Positions 33,197-41,520 of a stretch of DNA of 64,000 nt are shown one piece after another. The position numbers and the translations under genes were made by a program. Source of the DNA: UBA5072 sp041737175 (GTDB lineage: Bacteria; Bacteroidota; Bacteroidia; Bacteroidales; UBA10428). The notes beneath the pieces are model-generated. The model was not told where the DNA came from, searched no databases, and was given only the letters and a program-made list of their open reading frames with translations. Every line of letters starts with the position of its first letter. Within the stretch, counting starts at the first letter, position 1. The stretch is taken from NCBI GenBank assembly GCA_041737175.1, contig JBGSSF010000002.1:1-64000 (forward strand), read 5' to 3'.

Positions 33197-33780
33197 GCTT
33201 TTTCAAACTGCACAATCTTATCCTTGATACTCAATAAATAATCAATATCATCGTAACCGTTCAGCAGGCAGGTTTTTTTATAGGTGTTGATGCCGAAGCT
33301 TTCTTTTTGTCCGGTTGACAGAATGGTAACCTCCTGTTTTTCAAGACTTACCTCAAGTTCGGCATGCGGGTCTTCCTCAATGGCTTTGAAAATATCAGCC
33401 AGGAAGGACTCGGATACCTGAACGGGAAGCAGGCCGTTGTTCAGGGCGTTGTTCTTGAAAATGTCGGCAAAGAAACTGGATATCACCACCTTGAATCCGT
33501 AATCGAAAATCGCCCAGGCGGCATGTTCGCGGCTTGAACCACTGCCGAAATTTTTTCCGGCCACAAGGATCTTTCCGGACCACTGCGGGTTGTTGAGGGC
33601 AAAGTCGGGTTTGGGCAGGTTGTTTTTATCATAGCGCCAGTCGCGGAACAGGTTCTCTCCAAAACCATCACGGGTGGTGGCTTTCAGAAACCTGGCGGGA
33701 ATGATCTGGTCGGTGTCCACATTTTCGATGGGGAGTGGGACAGTGGTGGAGCGGAGGGGGGTAAATTTTTCGATGGACAT
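33181..33780 (-). CDS. leuD: 3-isopropylmalate dehydratase small subunit
   Basis: 199 residues. The swivelling domain of isopropylmalate isomerase, partner of LeuC. Landmarks: the N-terminal PIENVDTDQIIPARFLK and NFGSGSSREHAAWAIFDYG. Length is normal, but the C-terminus ANTEH and the stop are read from a word array. It lies third in the operon between leuC and the second synthase gene, with a 200-base array between it and leuC. Confidence 0.95.
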   Translation of the reverse strand: MSIEKFTPLRSTTVPLPIENVDTDQIIPARFLKATTRDGFGENLFRDWRYDKNNLPKPDFALNNPQWSGKILVAGKNFGSGSSREHAAWAIFDYGFKVVISSFFADIFKNNALNNGLLPVQVSESFLADIFKAIEEDPHAELEVSLEKQEVTILSTGQKESFGINTYKKTCLLNGYDDIDYLLSIKDKIVQFEKANTEH

Positions 33781-33784
33781 GGTG

Positions 33785-33980
33785 GTGGATGTTTGTTGTG
33801 TTTGTTGTGATTGTTGTGGTTGTTGTGATTGTTGTGATTGTTGTGGTTGTTGTGATTGTTGTGGTTGTTGTGATTGTTGTGGTTGTTGTGATTGTTGTGG
33901 TTGTTGTGGTTGTTGTGGTTGTTGTGGTTGTTGTGGTTGTTATGTCTGCAACGATTCACAACCATCACAACCACCACAAC
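33785..33980 (+). repeat. Word array in the leuC-leuD gap (GTTGTGATT/GTTGTGGTT)
   Basis: About eighteen 9-base words GTTGTGATT and GTTGTGGTT, then a short mirrored arm ACAACCATC/ACAACCACC at 33957-33980. It begins four bases from the leuD start and ends four bases from the leuC stop. Same word family as 4HB element D. Confidence 0.9.
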
Positions 33981-33984
33981 GTAT

Positions 33985-35382
33985 TCATAAATACTCCCGC
34001 GGATCGGTGATCCGCCCCGTTATTGCCGCAGCAGCAGCGGTAAGCGGGCTGGCCAGGAGTGTGCGGGCTCCCGGGCCCTGCCGGCCTTCGAAATTGCGGT
34101 TAGAGGTGGATACGGCATATTTTCCTTCGGGAATCTTGTCTTCGTTCATGGCCAGGCAGGCGGAACAACCGGGCTGCCGGAGTTCGAATCCCGCTTCGGC
34201 GAGAATTTTATCGATACCCTCGGACCGGGCCTGTTTTTCAACCTGCTTGGAGCCCGGCACGATCCAGGCTGTCACCCGGGAGTCCTTTTTCTTTCCTTTC
34301 ACGAAGCCGGCAAATTCTCGGAGATCTTCAATACGGCCGTTGGTGCAGCTTCCCACAAAGACATAATCCACCGGCTTGCCCAGCATGGCGGTGTCGTTTT
34401 CGTAACCCATGTACTGCAAGGCTTTTTCGAAGGTGAGCCGGTTCTTGTCGGGGATATCCCCGAGGGCAGGGATGCGTCCGGTTATGCCCACTCCCATGCC
34501 CGGATTGGTGCCATAGGTGATCATGGGCTCAATATCGCCGGCGTTGTAGTTCAGTTCGAGGTCGAAAACCGCATCGGGATCGGAGTGCAATGTTTTCCAG
34601 TAAGTGAGCTTTTTATCCCATTCATCGCCCTGCGGCGCAAATTCCCTTCCTTTCACATAGGTGAAGGTGGTTTCGTCAGGCGCGATAAGACCGCCGCGGG
34701 CGCCCATTTCGATGCTCATGTTGCAGATTGTCATGCGGCCTTCCATGCTGAGGCTGCGGATGGCGGAACCGGAATATTCGATGAAGTAGCCGGTGCCACC
34801 GCTGGCCGATATCCGGGAGATGATGAAAAGAATGATGTCCTTGGCGGTAACGCCTTTGCCCAGTTGTCCGTTGATGCTGATGCGCATTTTCCTGGGCTTG
34901 GGCTGCAAAATGCACTGCGTGGCCAGCACCATTTCCACCTCGCTTGTGCCAATGCCGAAGGCGACACATCCGAAAGCGCCGTGCGTGGAAGTATGGCTGT
35001 CGCCACAAACAATGGTCATTCCAGGCTGTGTGAACCCCAGTTCAGGTCCTATGACATGTACGATGCCCTGGAAGGGGGTATTCAGACCGTAAAGCCGGAT
35101 ATTGTGTCTGCGTGTGTTTTCCGTGAGCTTGTCGACCTGCGTGCGCGATAGGATGTCATGAATGGTCATGTGCTGGTTGGTGGTCGGCACGTTGTGGTCG
35201 GGTGTAGCCACTGTTTTTTCCGGGCGGAACACCGTCAGTCCGCGTTTGTCGAGACCGGCGAAGGCCTGCGGACTGGTTACCTCGTGTATCAGATGCCTGT
35301 CGATGTATAAAACACTGGGACCGTCCTTGATCTCAGTGACCACGTGAGCATCCCAAATCTTGTCGAATAATGTCTTTCCCAA
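33985..35382 (-). CDS. leuC: 3-isopropylmalate dehydratase large subunit
   Basis: 465 residues, aconitase fold with a 4Fe-4S cluster; isomerises 2- to 3-isopropylmalate with LeuD. The first codon is TTG (MGKTLFDKIWDAHVV matches the conserved family start and no ATG is available upstream in frame). Landmarks: HLIHEVTSPQAF, the cluster cysteines in VFVGSCTNGRIEDL and PGCSACLAMN, and CGDSHTSTHGAFG. Second gene of the leu operon, 76 bases after leuA. The stop codon is followed by the leuC-leuD word array. Confidence 0.95.
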   Translation of the reverse strand: MGKTLFDKIWDAHVVTEIKDGPSVLYIDRHLIHEVTSPQAFAGLDKRGLTVFRPEKTVATPDHNVPTTNQHMTIHDILSRTQVDKLTENTRRHNIRLYGLNTPFQGIVHVIGPELGFTQPGMTIVCGDSHTSTHGAFGCVAFGIGTSEVEMVLATQCILQPKPRKMRISINGQLGKGVTAKDIILFIISRISASGGTGYFIEYSGSAIRSLSMEGRMTICNMSIEMGARGGLIAPDETTFTYVKGREFAPQGDEWDKKLTYWKTLHSDPDAVFDLELNYNAGDIEPMITYGTNPGMGVGITGRIPALGDIPDKNRLTFEKALQYMGYENDTAMLGKPVDYVFVGSCTNGRIEDLREFAGFVKGKKKDSRVTAWIVPGSKQVEKQARSEGIDKILAEAGFELRQPGCSACLAMNEDKIPEGKYAVSTSNRNFEGRQGPGARTLLASPLTAAAAAITGRITDPREYL

Positions 35383-35458
35383 AGCAGGTTGATTTTAATT
35401 GTATAACTTCAAAATAATATATAAACCATAAATACGGCCAAGTGTTCGCCAACCGGCA

Positions 35459-36955
35459 TCAGACAATTTTGTTGATGGCGTTGACAAAGGCTTCCACCGA
35501 AGCGGTAAGGATATCGGTATTTCCGGCAAATCCGTAATAGAACTTACCACGGTTTTCGATCTGGATGTGCACCTTCCCGACGTCATCGCTGCCCCGGGTG
35601 ATCGCCTGAACCAGGAATTCCTCGAGCCTGATGTTGTGCCTTACAATGGAGCGGACGGCTTTGAATGCTGCATCAATCGGACCGTTACCGGATTCCGTGG
35701 CGGTGAATTTCTCACCATTGATGTTCAGGGTGACAGCAGCCATGGGGATGGATGATTTTCCGGCAATGATCTGCAGGTGCTCAAGCCTGATGGCTTTACC
35801 GCCAAAGGCTTCCTCGTTGCCAACCAGCATTTCAAGGTCTTCATCCTTCACTTCTTTTTTCCGGTCGGCCACTTCGAGAAATTTCTCATATACACGCTCC
35901 AGTTCCTCTCCTTCAATCCTGTAGCCCAGGTTCTGAAGGCGGTGCTTCAGCGCTGCCCTGCCGCTGCGGGCGGTGAGGGCAATGATGGATTCGCTGATGC
36001 CCACGGCCACCGGATCAATGATTTCGTAGTTCTCCCGGTTTTTTAACACGCCATCCTGGTGGATGCCGGATGAATGGGCGAAGGCATTACGGCCAACAAT
36101 GGCTTTGTTGGGCTGTACAGGCATGTTCATCAGGGAAGATACCATGCGGCTTGTTTTGTAAATATTTTCCGTGGCAATGGCAGTTTCAATGTCGAGATGC
36201 TTGCGGCTTTTCATGATCATCACCACTTCTTCGAGTGAAGTATTGCCGGCCCTTTCTCCTATGCCGTTGATGGTGACCTCGACCTGCCTGGCTCCGTTGA
36301 TCACACCCGAGACCGTGTTTGCCGTTGCCATACCCAGGTCGTTATGGCAATGGGTGGATATCACGGCTTTGTGAATGCCCTTCACATTTTCAACGAGGTA
36401 TTTGATTTTCTGACCGAATTCCTCGGGGAGGCAATACCCGGTAGTATCCGGAATATTCACCACCGTGGCTCCGGCCTTGATAACCGCTTCAATTACGCGG
36501 GCCAGGTATTCGTTGTCGCTGCGTCCCGCATCCTCGGCATAGAACTCAACGTCCTCCACGTATTTCTTGGCGTATTTCACTGCAGCCACAGCTCTTTCCA
36601 CGATCTCGTCGGGAGTGGCGTTGAATTTATATTTGATGTGGTAAGGCGAGGTGCCAATGCCCGTGTGAATGCGTTTCCGCTTTGCATATTTCAGCGCATC
36701 CGCGGCAACGTCGATGTCTTTTTCAACGGCACGCGTGAGGGCGCAGATGACCGGTTCCTTCAAAACCTTGGAAATTTCTTCGACCGAGTGAAAGTCCCCG
36801 GGGCTTGATATGGGAAATCCGGCTTCGAGGATATCCACACCTAGTGCTTCGAGTGCCCTGGCTACTTCAATTTTTTCCACTGTGTTCAGCTGGCAGCCCG
36901 GGACCTGTTCTCCGTCCCGGAGCGTCGTGTCGAAGATGTACAACCTGTTGCTCAT
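35459..36955 (-). CDS. leuA: 2-isopropylmalate synthase
   Basis: 498 residues; condenses acetyl-CoA and 2-oxoisovalerate, the committed step of leucine synthesis. Catalytic barrel: FDTTLRDGEQVPGCQL at the N-terminus, GIGTSPYHI and the metal-binding STHCHNDLGMATAN. The C-terminal LeuA dimer domain (about 365-498) is the leucine feedback site. First structural gene of the operon, controlled by the leader peptide and attenuator at 36978-37155. Confidence 0.96.
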   Translation of the reverse strand: MSNRLYIFDTTLRDGEQVPGCQLNTVEKIEVARALEALGVDILEAGFPISSPGDFHSVEEISKVLKEPVICALTRAVEKDIDVAADALKYAKRKRIHTGIGTSPYHIKYKFNATPDEIVERAVAAVKYAKKYVEDVEFYAEDAGRSDNEYLARVIEAVIKAGATVVNIPDTTGYCLPEEFGQKIKYLVENVKGIHKAVISTHCHNDLGMATANTVSGVINGARQVEVTINGIGERAGNTSLEEVVMIMKSRKHLDIETAIATENIYKTSRMVSSLMNMPVQPNKAIVGRNAFAHSSGIHQDGVLKNRENYEIIDPVAVGISESIIALTARSGRAALKHRLQNLGYRIEGEELERVYEKFLEVADRKKEVKDEDLEMLVGNEEAFGGKAIRLEHLQIIAGKSSIPMAAVTLNINGEKFTATESGNGPIDAAFKAVRSIVRHNIRLEEFLVQAITRGSDDVGKVHIQIENRGKFYYGFAGNTDILTASVEAFVNAINKIV

Positions 36956-36977
36956 GGTGTTATGGTTTTAGTAATTA

Positions 36978-37012
36978 ATCAAAAGAGCCATTCCCGGTTG
37001 AGAATGGCTCTT
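36978..37012 (-). terminator. Attenuator terminator of the leu operon
   Basis: On the minus strand AAGAGCCATTC...GAATGGCTCTT forms an 11-bp stem with an 8-base loop, followed by TTTTGATTAATT. It lies between the leader peptide and leuA. The left arm segment CCATTCTC can instead pair with GAGAATGG at 37038-37045, which overlaps the leader stop codon, giving a mutually exclusive antiterminator. Confidence 0.85.
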
Positions 37013-37043
37013 ATTTATTATCCTTGTTTCAGGTATACCATTC

Positions 37044-37106
37044 TCATGACGGTTTATGAAGGAGACCGAGCAAAATAATACCAAGAATGATAACCCTGTT
37101 TTCCAT
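37044..37106 (-). CDS. leu operon leader peptide
   Basis: A 20-residue peptide from an ATG, MENRVIILGIILLGLLHKPS. Residues 5-16 contain ten branched-chain residues (one Val, four Ile, five Leu). A ribosome stalled there for lack of charged tRNA would leave GAGAATGG (37038-37045) free to pair with the terminator arm; a ribosome reaching the stop would cover it and allow the terminator to form. It lies 13 bases downstream of the predicted transcript start and about 90 bases before leuA. Confidence 0.85.
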   Translation of the reverse strand: MENRVIILGIILLGLLHKPS

Positions 37107-37125
37107 TTTTCAGTTATTCAGGGGG

Positions 37126-37155
37126 CAAATATAATGATAAAAATCATATTTCAAA
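37126..37155 (-). promoter_or_regulatory. Promoter of the leu leader and operon
   Basis: On the minus strand, TTTG (37152-37155), an 18-base spacer, and TATATTTG (37126-37133) match the Bacteroidota consensus closely. The transcript should begin at about 37119. Confidence 0.8.
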
Positions 37156-37169
37156 ATATAAATGAAAAA

Positions 37170-37276
37170 AAAGGCTGTAGGCTGTAGGCTATAGGCTATA
37201 GGCTATAGGAAGAACACTCCCAAATCACATGCCCATAGGCTTTCAGCCTACAGCCTACAGCCTAAACCCCTACAGC
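37170..37276. repeat. Gene-less hairpin element M4 (TAGGCTG words, ATGCCC core)
   Basis: Words GGCTGTA/GGCTATA at 37172-37210, CTCCCAAA then CATGCCC at 37228-37234, and the mirrored words TACAGCC at 37242-37276. It lies between the leu promoter and yebC; the yebC stop codon TAG is the start of the first word, TAGGCTG, read on the minus strand. Confidence 0.9.
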
Positions 37277-38017
37277 CTATTCCAACGCCTTCATCAGCTC
37301 CTCCGTCATTTCGAGGTTGTGGTAAACGTACTGCACGTCATCCACATCTTCGAATTCCTCGATAATCCGGAGCACTTTCTGGGATGATTCGAGATCGAGA
37401 ACCTTGGTATCGTTGGGGATGCGCTGCAGCTGCGCATTTTCTATTTTAACCCCCATTTCATCGAGTTTCTTCTGCACCTTTCCAAAATCTTCCACGGCGG
37501 TGGTGATTTCAAACACATCATCATTCAGGTCAATATCCTCAATACCTGCGTCGATCATCTCGAGCTCAAAGGATTCCGGATCGAGTTTTCCTTTGGGTAC
37601 GGTGAAAACGCCCTTGTGGTCGAAAATAAAAGCCAGGGAACCATTGGTGCCCAGGTTGCCACCGCGTTTGTTGAATATGGCGCGGATATTGGATACCGAA
37701 CGGGTATTATTATCGGTGAGGCATTCAATGAATATGGCAATTCCACCGGGCGCATAACCCTCAAAAGTGACCTCCTGCAGGTTGGCACTTTCATTGCTCG
37801 CCTTGTTGATGGCCCGGTCGACGTTCTCCTTGGGCATGTTGGCACCTTTGGCGTTCTGTATGGCCAGGCGGAGGCGGGGATTGCCTTCGGGGGAGGCACC
37901 GCCTTCCTTGACTGCCATTTGTATTTCCTTGACAATGCGCGAAAAGATTTTTCCTCTTTTGGCGTCGAGTGCGCCTTTTTTACGCTTGATGGTGGACCAT
38001 TTACTATGACCTGACAT
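37277..38017 (-). CDS. yebC: YebC/PmpR family translation/transcription regulator
   Basis: 246 residues, full length. The N-terminus MSGHSKWSTIKRKKGALDAKRGK is the family hallmark, followed by GNPRLRLAIQNAKGANMPKENVDRAI and YAPGGIAIFIECLTDN. The family is widely called a transcriptional regulator; recent work links it to translation of difficult (proline-rich) sequences. The stop codon is supplied by the TAGGCTG array. Upstream, an AT-rich gap separates it from the divergent plug-domain gene. Confidence 0.95.
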   Translation of the reverse strand: MSGHSKWSTIKRKKGALDAKRGKIFSRIVKEIQMAVKEGGASPEGNPRLRLAIQNAKGANMPKENVDRAINKASNESANLQEVTFEGYAPGGIAIFIECLTDNNTRSVSNIRAIFNKRGGNLGTNGSLAFIFDHKGVFTVPKGKLDPESFELEMIDAGIEDIDLNDDVFEITTAVEDFGKVQKKLDEMGVKIENAQLQRIPNDTKVLDLESSQKVLRIIEEFEDVDDVQYVYHNLEMTEELMKALE

Positions 38018-38133
38018 AGGGTAGTTTTTGGGTTTTTATGAGTTAAGACATGCAAAAATAATAAATTGGAGGAACTACTGATATTCCGGTGGGGTAAAAT
38101 CATATTGAAATGTCATATGTTAGGAAAGCAACC

Positions 38134-38316
38134 CTTCGACTCCGCTCAGGGTGACACGCGTGTGCAGTCGTGCAGTCGTGCAGTCGTGCAGTCATGCAGT
38201 CATGCAGTCGTGCAGTCGTGCAATCGTGCAGTCATGCAGTCGTGCAGTCATGCAGTCATGCAGTCATGCAGTCATGCAGTCGTGCAGTCGTGCAGTCATG
38301 CTGAGCGGAGTCGAAG
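38134..38316. repeat. CTTCGACTCCGCTCAG palindrome carrying a GCAGTCGT array
   Basis: Arms at 38134-38149 and 38301-38316. Inside them are about seventeen copies of the 8-base word GCAGTCGT/GCAGTCAT, the word of 4HB elements A/B, replacing the usual short loop. This shows the palindrome and the array nested in one another. It lies upstream of the plug-domain gene. Confidence 0.92.
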
Positions 38317-38383
38317 CATATTTAAAAATTCACTAACTTTTAGGTCGTTTACGTGTTTATTACTTCTATCAAAACCAATCACC

Positions 38384-40804
38384 ATGAATCTCCACAGACC
38401 TTTCCCGAGATGGTTTTTCCTGATTCTGAGCGTGGTAGTTCTTGTTCTGGCAGGATTTGCTGATGAAGATGCCCGTTACAGGAAGATCAGGAGCGCCCTG
38501 CAGAAATTCACCTATATGTACCCCCAGCAGAAGGTATTCCTGCATACCGACAAACCCGTATACCGGGGCGGTGAGGACATGTGGGTAAAGGCATACCTGG
38601 TAAACGGCATCAATCATATGCCTGATACACTCAGTACCAACCTGTACGTTGAGCTGATCAGTCCCGCCAAAACCCGTGTTCAGATCAAGCGTTTTCAAAT
38701 GTTCAGCGGATTCGGCATAGGTGACTTCACCCTGTCGGACACCCTGGCTGAAGGTCTTTATCAGATCAGGGCATACACTTCGTGGATGCAGAATTTTGAC
38801 GCTGATTTCTACTACAGCCAGAATTTTCAGTTGCTGAATCCGGGATACAGGAAACTGATATCGCCCAAGCAAGCCAGAATTAACAAGAAAGAACTCGACA
38901 ACCTGGAAAAGCTTGAGGAAGATTTGGATATACAGTTCATGCCGGAGGGCGGTGATCTGGTAGCCGGACTTGAGAGCGTTGTAGGTTTCAAGGCGGTCAA
39001 CCGGCTCGGAAAAGGAACCGACGTTGAAGGCAGGGTAGTTGATGATGCCGGGAACACGGCAGCCACTTTCAGGAGTTTCAGCAAAGGAATCGGCACCTTT
39101 TCACTGAAGCCCGAAAAAGGCAGGAAATACCACGCCGTGATACCCCTGAAGGAGAAAGAGCTGAAAGTTACACTGCCTGAGCCTCTCGAAACCGGGTTGA
39201 TCATGCGTGTAACCCCTTATCCGGATAAAGCCGTTGTATCGTTGCGGACAAACCGTCCATTCACTTCCGATCCGACCGCAAATGAGGTCATTATAACCGG
39301 ACAAACCGGGGGAAACATCTATTACGGCCATATTCTGAGACTTGAAAACGGGGAGGCCGTCGCTGAAATTCCGACAACCAGAGTTCCGGGGGGCATTATG
39401 CAAATCACGGCCTTTTCGGGAAGGAGCGAGCCCCTGGCAGAAAGGCTGGTTTTTGTGAATCACAGGAATCATATGAATATCAGGTTAACACCGACAGATA
39501 CCCTTACGGAAGAAGGAAGAAAGATTTATCTCACCGTCAGCACCACCGACCTGGAGGATAAGCCTCTGCCGGCCAATCTCTCGCTTTCCATTACCCGTGA
39601 AATCATCCGGCAGCCACAGCATAACCAGGATAACATCATCAGCAACCTGCTGATTGGCTCTGACCTGAAAGGATACATTGAGGATCCGATGGATTATTTC
39701 AAAGATCATTCGCCGGAAACTTTGAAGGCACTGGATAATCTCATGCTGACCCAGGGCTGGAGAAGATTCAGCTGGAAGAGCCTGCTGGCTGATGAATACC
39801 CGAAGATCAAATACCATGAAGAAAAAGGGCTGACAGTTGTCGGGCAGATCACCCGGGATTTTTTTGGCATACCCCTGAAGAACTGCAAAGTACAGCTGTC
39901 CATCCTGGATGCCTACAACGATGTCTTTACCCAGCAAACGGGCAACAAGGGTTATTTTATATTTGAAAACCTGGTGTATTATGATACAGTGAATGTGAAG
40001 ATCGAGGCCTGGCGCCCTTCGGGGCGCAGGAATCTGCTCATTGTGCTGCCTGACGAAATCCCCGGCAAAGTAATGGAACAGCAGGGCGATTACCAGCTTA
40101 CCACACAGTCAGAAAGGGATAATAAGGCTTACCGGATCGAGAGGGCCGTGGAAGCCAGGGAGGCTTACAACCAGGAACAGGAACGTTTAAAGGAAGAAGA
40201 GAGGAACCAGATCCCGAGTCTGCACGGTGACCCCGATTATGTGCTCAGGTCAGATCAGTTCCCCGAAGGAAGCAGGGATATTCTCGAAGTGATGAAAGGC
40301 AGGGTCCCGGGTGTAAACATCTCCGGCGACCAGGTCTTCATCAGGGGCATCAACTCCATCATGGGAAGCAACCAGCCCCTGTTTCTCATTGATGGTGTTC
40401 CAACGATTGATGTTGGTGCCGTAAAAGCCATTCCGGTTGAAGACATCGACCGTGTTGAGATTCTGAAAGGGCCCAGTTCCGCCATTTATGGCGTGAGGGG
40501 AGGAAACGGAGTCATTGCGATCTATACCAAAAGAGGACAATTTATGAAAAGAGGCGTGGTGGAATTCGGCATGCTGGGTTACAGCAAACCGCGCCAGTTT
40601 TACCAGCCCCGGTACCGGACTGAGGATGAGCCGGAAGACAATTATACCCTGGTATGGGAACCTGTAATCACAACAGGCCAGAGCGGCACAGCGCGGATTG
40701 TCTTTGACAAGCCCCTGATCAACGGTGATTACCGGTTCATCATTCAGGGCATTTCCTATGAAGGGCATGTGGGATTCGGAGAAACCGTGGTCAATAACCA
40801 GTAA
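38384..40804 (+). CDS. Macroglobulin-like protein with C-terminal TonB plug domain, no barrel
   Basis: 806 residues from the ATG at 38384; the open frame upstream runs only through the repeat array. A signal or anchor segment (WFFLILSVVVLVLAGFADE) is followed by an MG2-like domain (FLHTDKPVYRGGEDMWVKAY), further beta domains, a carboxypeptidase-like region and then a plug-like domain at about 615-715 (VMKGRVPGVNISGDQVFIRG, LFLIDGVPTI, IDRVEILKGPSSAIYGVRGG). There is no beta barrel, so it is not a transporter. Such proteins are common in Bacteroidota; a role in periplasmic or surface protein assembly is an inference. Its stop lies one base from the convergent pcm stop. Confidence 0.85.
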   Translation: MNLHRPFPRWFFLILSVVVLVLAGFADEDARYRKIRSALQKFTYMYPQQKVFLHTDKPVYRGGEDMWVKAYLVNGINHMPDTLSTNLYVELISPAKTRVQIKRFQMFSGFGIGDFTLSDTLAEGLYQIRAYTSWMQNFDADFYYSQNFQLLNPGYRKLISPKQARINKKELDNLEKLEEDLDIQFMPEGGDLVAGLESVVGFKAVNRLGKGTDVEGRVVDDAGNTAATFRSFSKGIGTFSLKPEKGRKYHAVIPLKEKELKVTLPEPLETGLIMRVTPYPDKAVVSLRTNRPFTSDPTANEVIITGQTGGNIYYGHILRLENGEAVAEIPTTRVPGGIMQITAFSGRSEPLAERLVFVNHRNHMNIRLTPTDTLTEEGRKIYLTVSTTDLEDKPLPANLSLSITREIIRQPQHNQDNIISNLLIGSDLKGYIEDPMDYFKDHSPETLKALDNLMLTQGWRRFSWKSLLADEYPKIKYHEEKGLTVVGQITRDFFGIPLKNCKVQLSILDAYNDVFTQQTGNKGYFIFENLVYYDTVNVKIEAWRPSGRRNLLIVLPDEIPGKVMEQQGDYQLTTQSERDNKAYRIERAVEAREAYNQEQERLKEEERNQIPSLHGDPDYVLRSDQFPEGSRDILEVMKGRVPGVNISGDQVFIRGINSIMGSNQPLFLIDGVPTIDVGAVKAIPVEDIDRVEILKGPSSAIYGVRGGNGVIAIYTKRGQFMKRGVVEFGMLGYSKPRQFYQPRYRTEDEPEDNYTLVWEPVITTGQSGTARIVFDKPLINGDYRFIIQGISYEGHVGFGETVVNNQ

Positions 40805-40805
40805 A

Positions 40806-41516
40806 TCAATACCCCTGTTGTTCCGAATTGACCATAGGCACGAACCTTACCGGCAGCACACTTTTTCGGGTCATCTTACCTTTCTTCTTCACCAGCACAA
40901 CCAGTTCCTGGCTGTACATCGGTCCGACGGGGATTATCATTCTGCCTCCCTCAGCGAGCTGTTCAATGAGCGGCAGGGGAATATGCGTGGGGGAGCAGGT
41001 AACAATAACCGCCTGGTAAGGAGCATGCCGGGCCCAACCCTGGTAACCGTCGCCAACCCTCACGAAAACATTTTTATAGCCCAGGATGGTGAGCAGGTTG
41101 CCGGCCCTTTCGCCCAGGGCGGGAACTATCTCTACCGAGAACACCGAATCGCATAACTCAGCAAGGACAGCTGCCTGGTAACCTGAACCTGTCCCTATTT
41201 CCAGCACTTTTTCACCGGGCATGATCCCAAGCGCCTCGGTCATAAAGGCCACAATATAAGGTTGTGAAATGGTCTGTCCGTATCCGATCGGCAACGGATA
41301 ATCGCCATAGGCCCTGGATGCCTGTTCAGAAGGAACAAACAGATGCCTTTCCACCTTCCGCATGGCATTCAGCACCCGCGGATCTTTTATCCCCCGTGCT
41401 TCAATCTGAAGCCTGACCATCATCTGCCTTTGATCCGCGAAATCAGAGGTGGGTTGCGACCGGCCTGTGCAGCAGGCGAGGAGGAGGCAGAGGGATAGGG
41501 TGAGTGAGTGGGGCAT
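40806..41516 (-). CDS. pcm: Protein-L-isoaspartate O-methyltransferase with lipoprotein signal
   Basis: 236 residues. The N-terminus MPHSLTLSLCLLLACCTG has a lipobox (LLLAC), so the protein appears exported. The enzyme core is complete: MVRLQIEARGIKDPRVLNAM, YPLPIGYGQTISQPYIVA and the AdoMet loop VLEIGTGSGYQAAVLAEL, VRVGDGYQGW. The family methylates isoaspartyl residues for protein repair using AdoMet, which is normally cytoplasmic, so an exported form is odd. A short AAGATTT word array lies just upstream of the start. Confidence 0.85.
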   Translation of the reverse strand: MPHSLTLSLCLLLACCTGRSQPTSDFADQRQMMVRLQIEARGIKDPRVLNAMRKVERHLFVPSEQASRAYGDYPLPIGYGQTISQPYIVAFMTEALGIMPGEKVLEIGTGSGYQAAVLAELCDSVFSVEIVPALGERAGNLLTILGYKNVFVRVGDGYQGWARHAPYQAVIVTCSPTHIPLPLIEQLAEGGRMIIPVGPMYSQELVVLVKKKGKMTRKSVLPVRFVPMVNSEQQGY

Positions 41517-41520
41517 GGTT

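Noticed and set aside
33674..34366. Cys-rich plus-strand frame (Cys-Cys-Gly-Cys pattern) opposite leuC/leuD
   Set aside because: Produced by the GTTGTGRTT array and by the shadow of leuC; not a metallothionein-like gene.
38066..38383. Upstream extension of the plug-domain gene
   Set aside because: The additional N-terminus is the translation of the array inside the palindrome; the signal segment begins at 38384.
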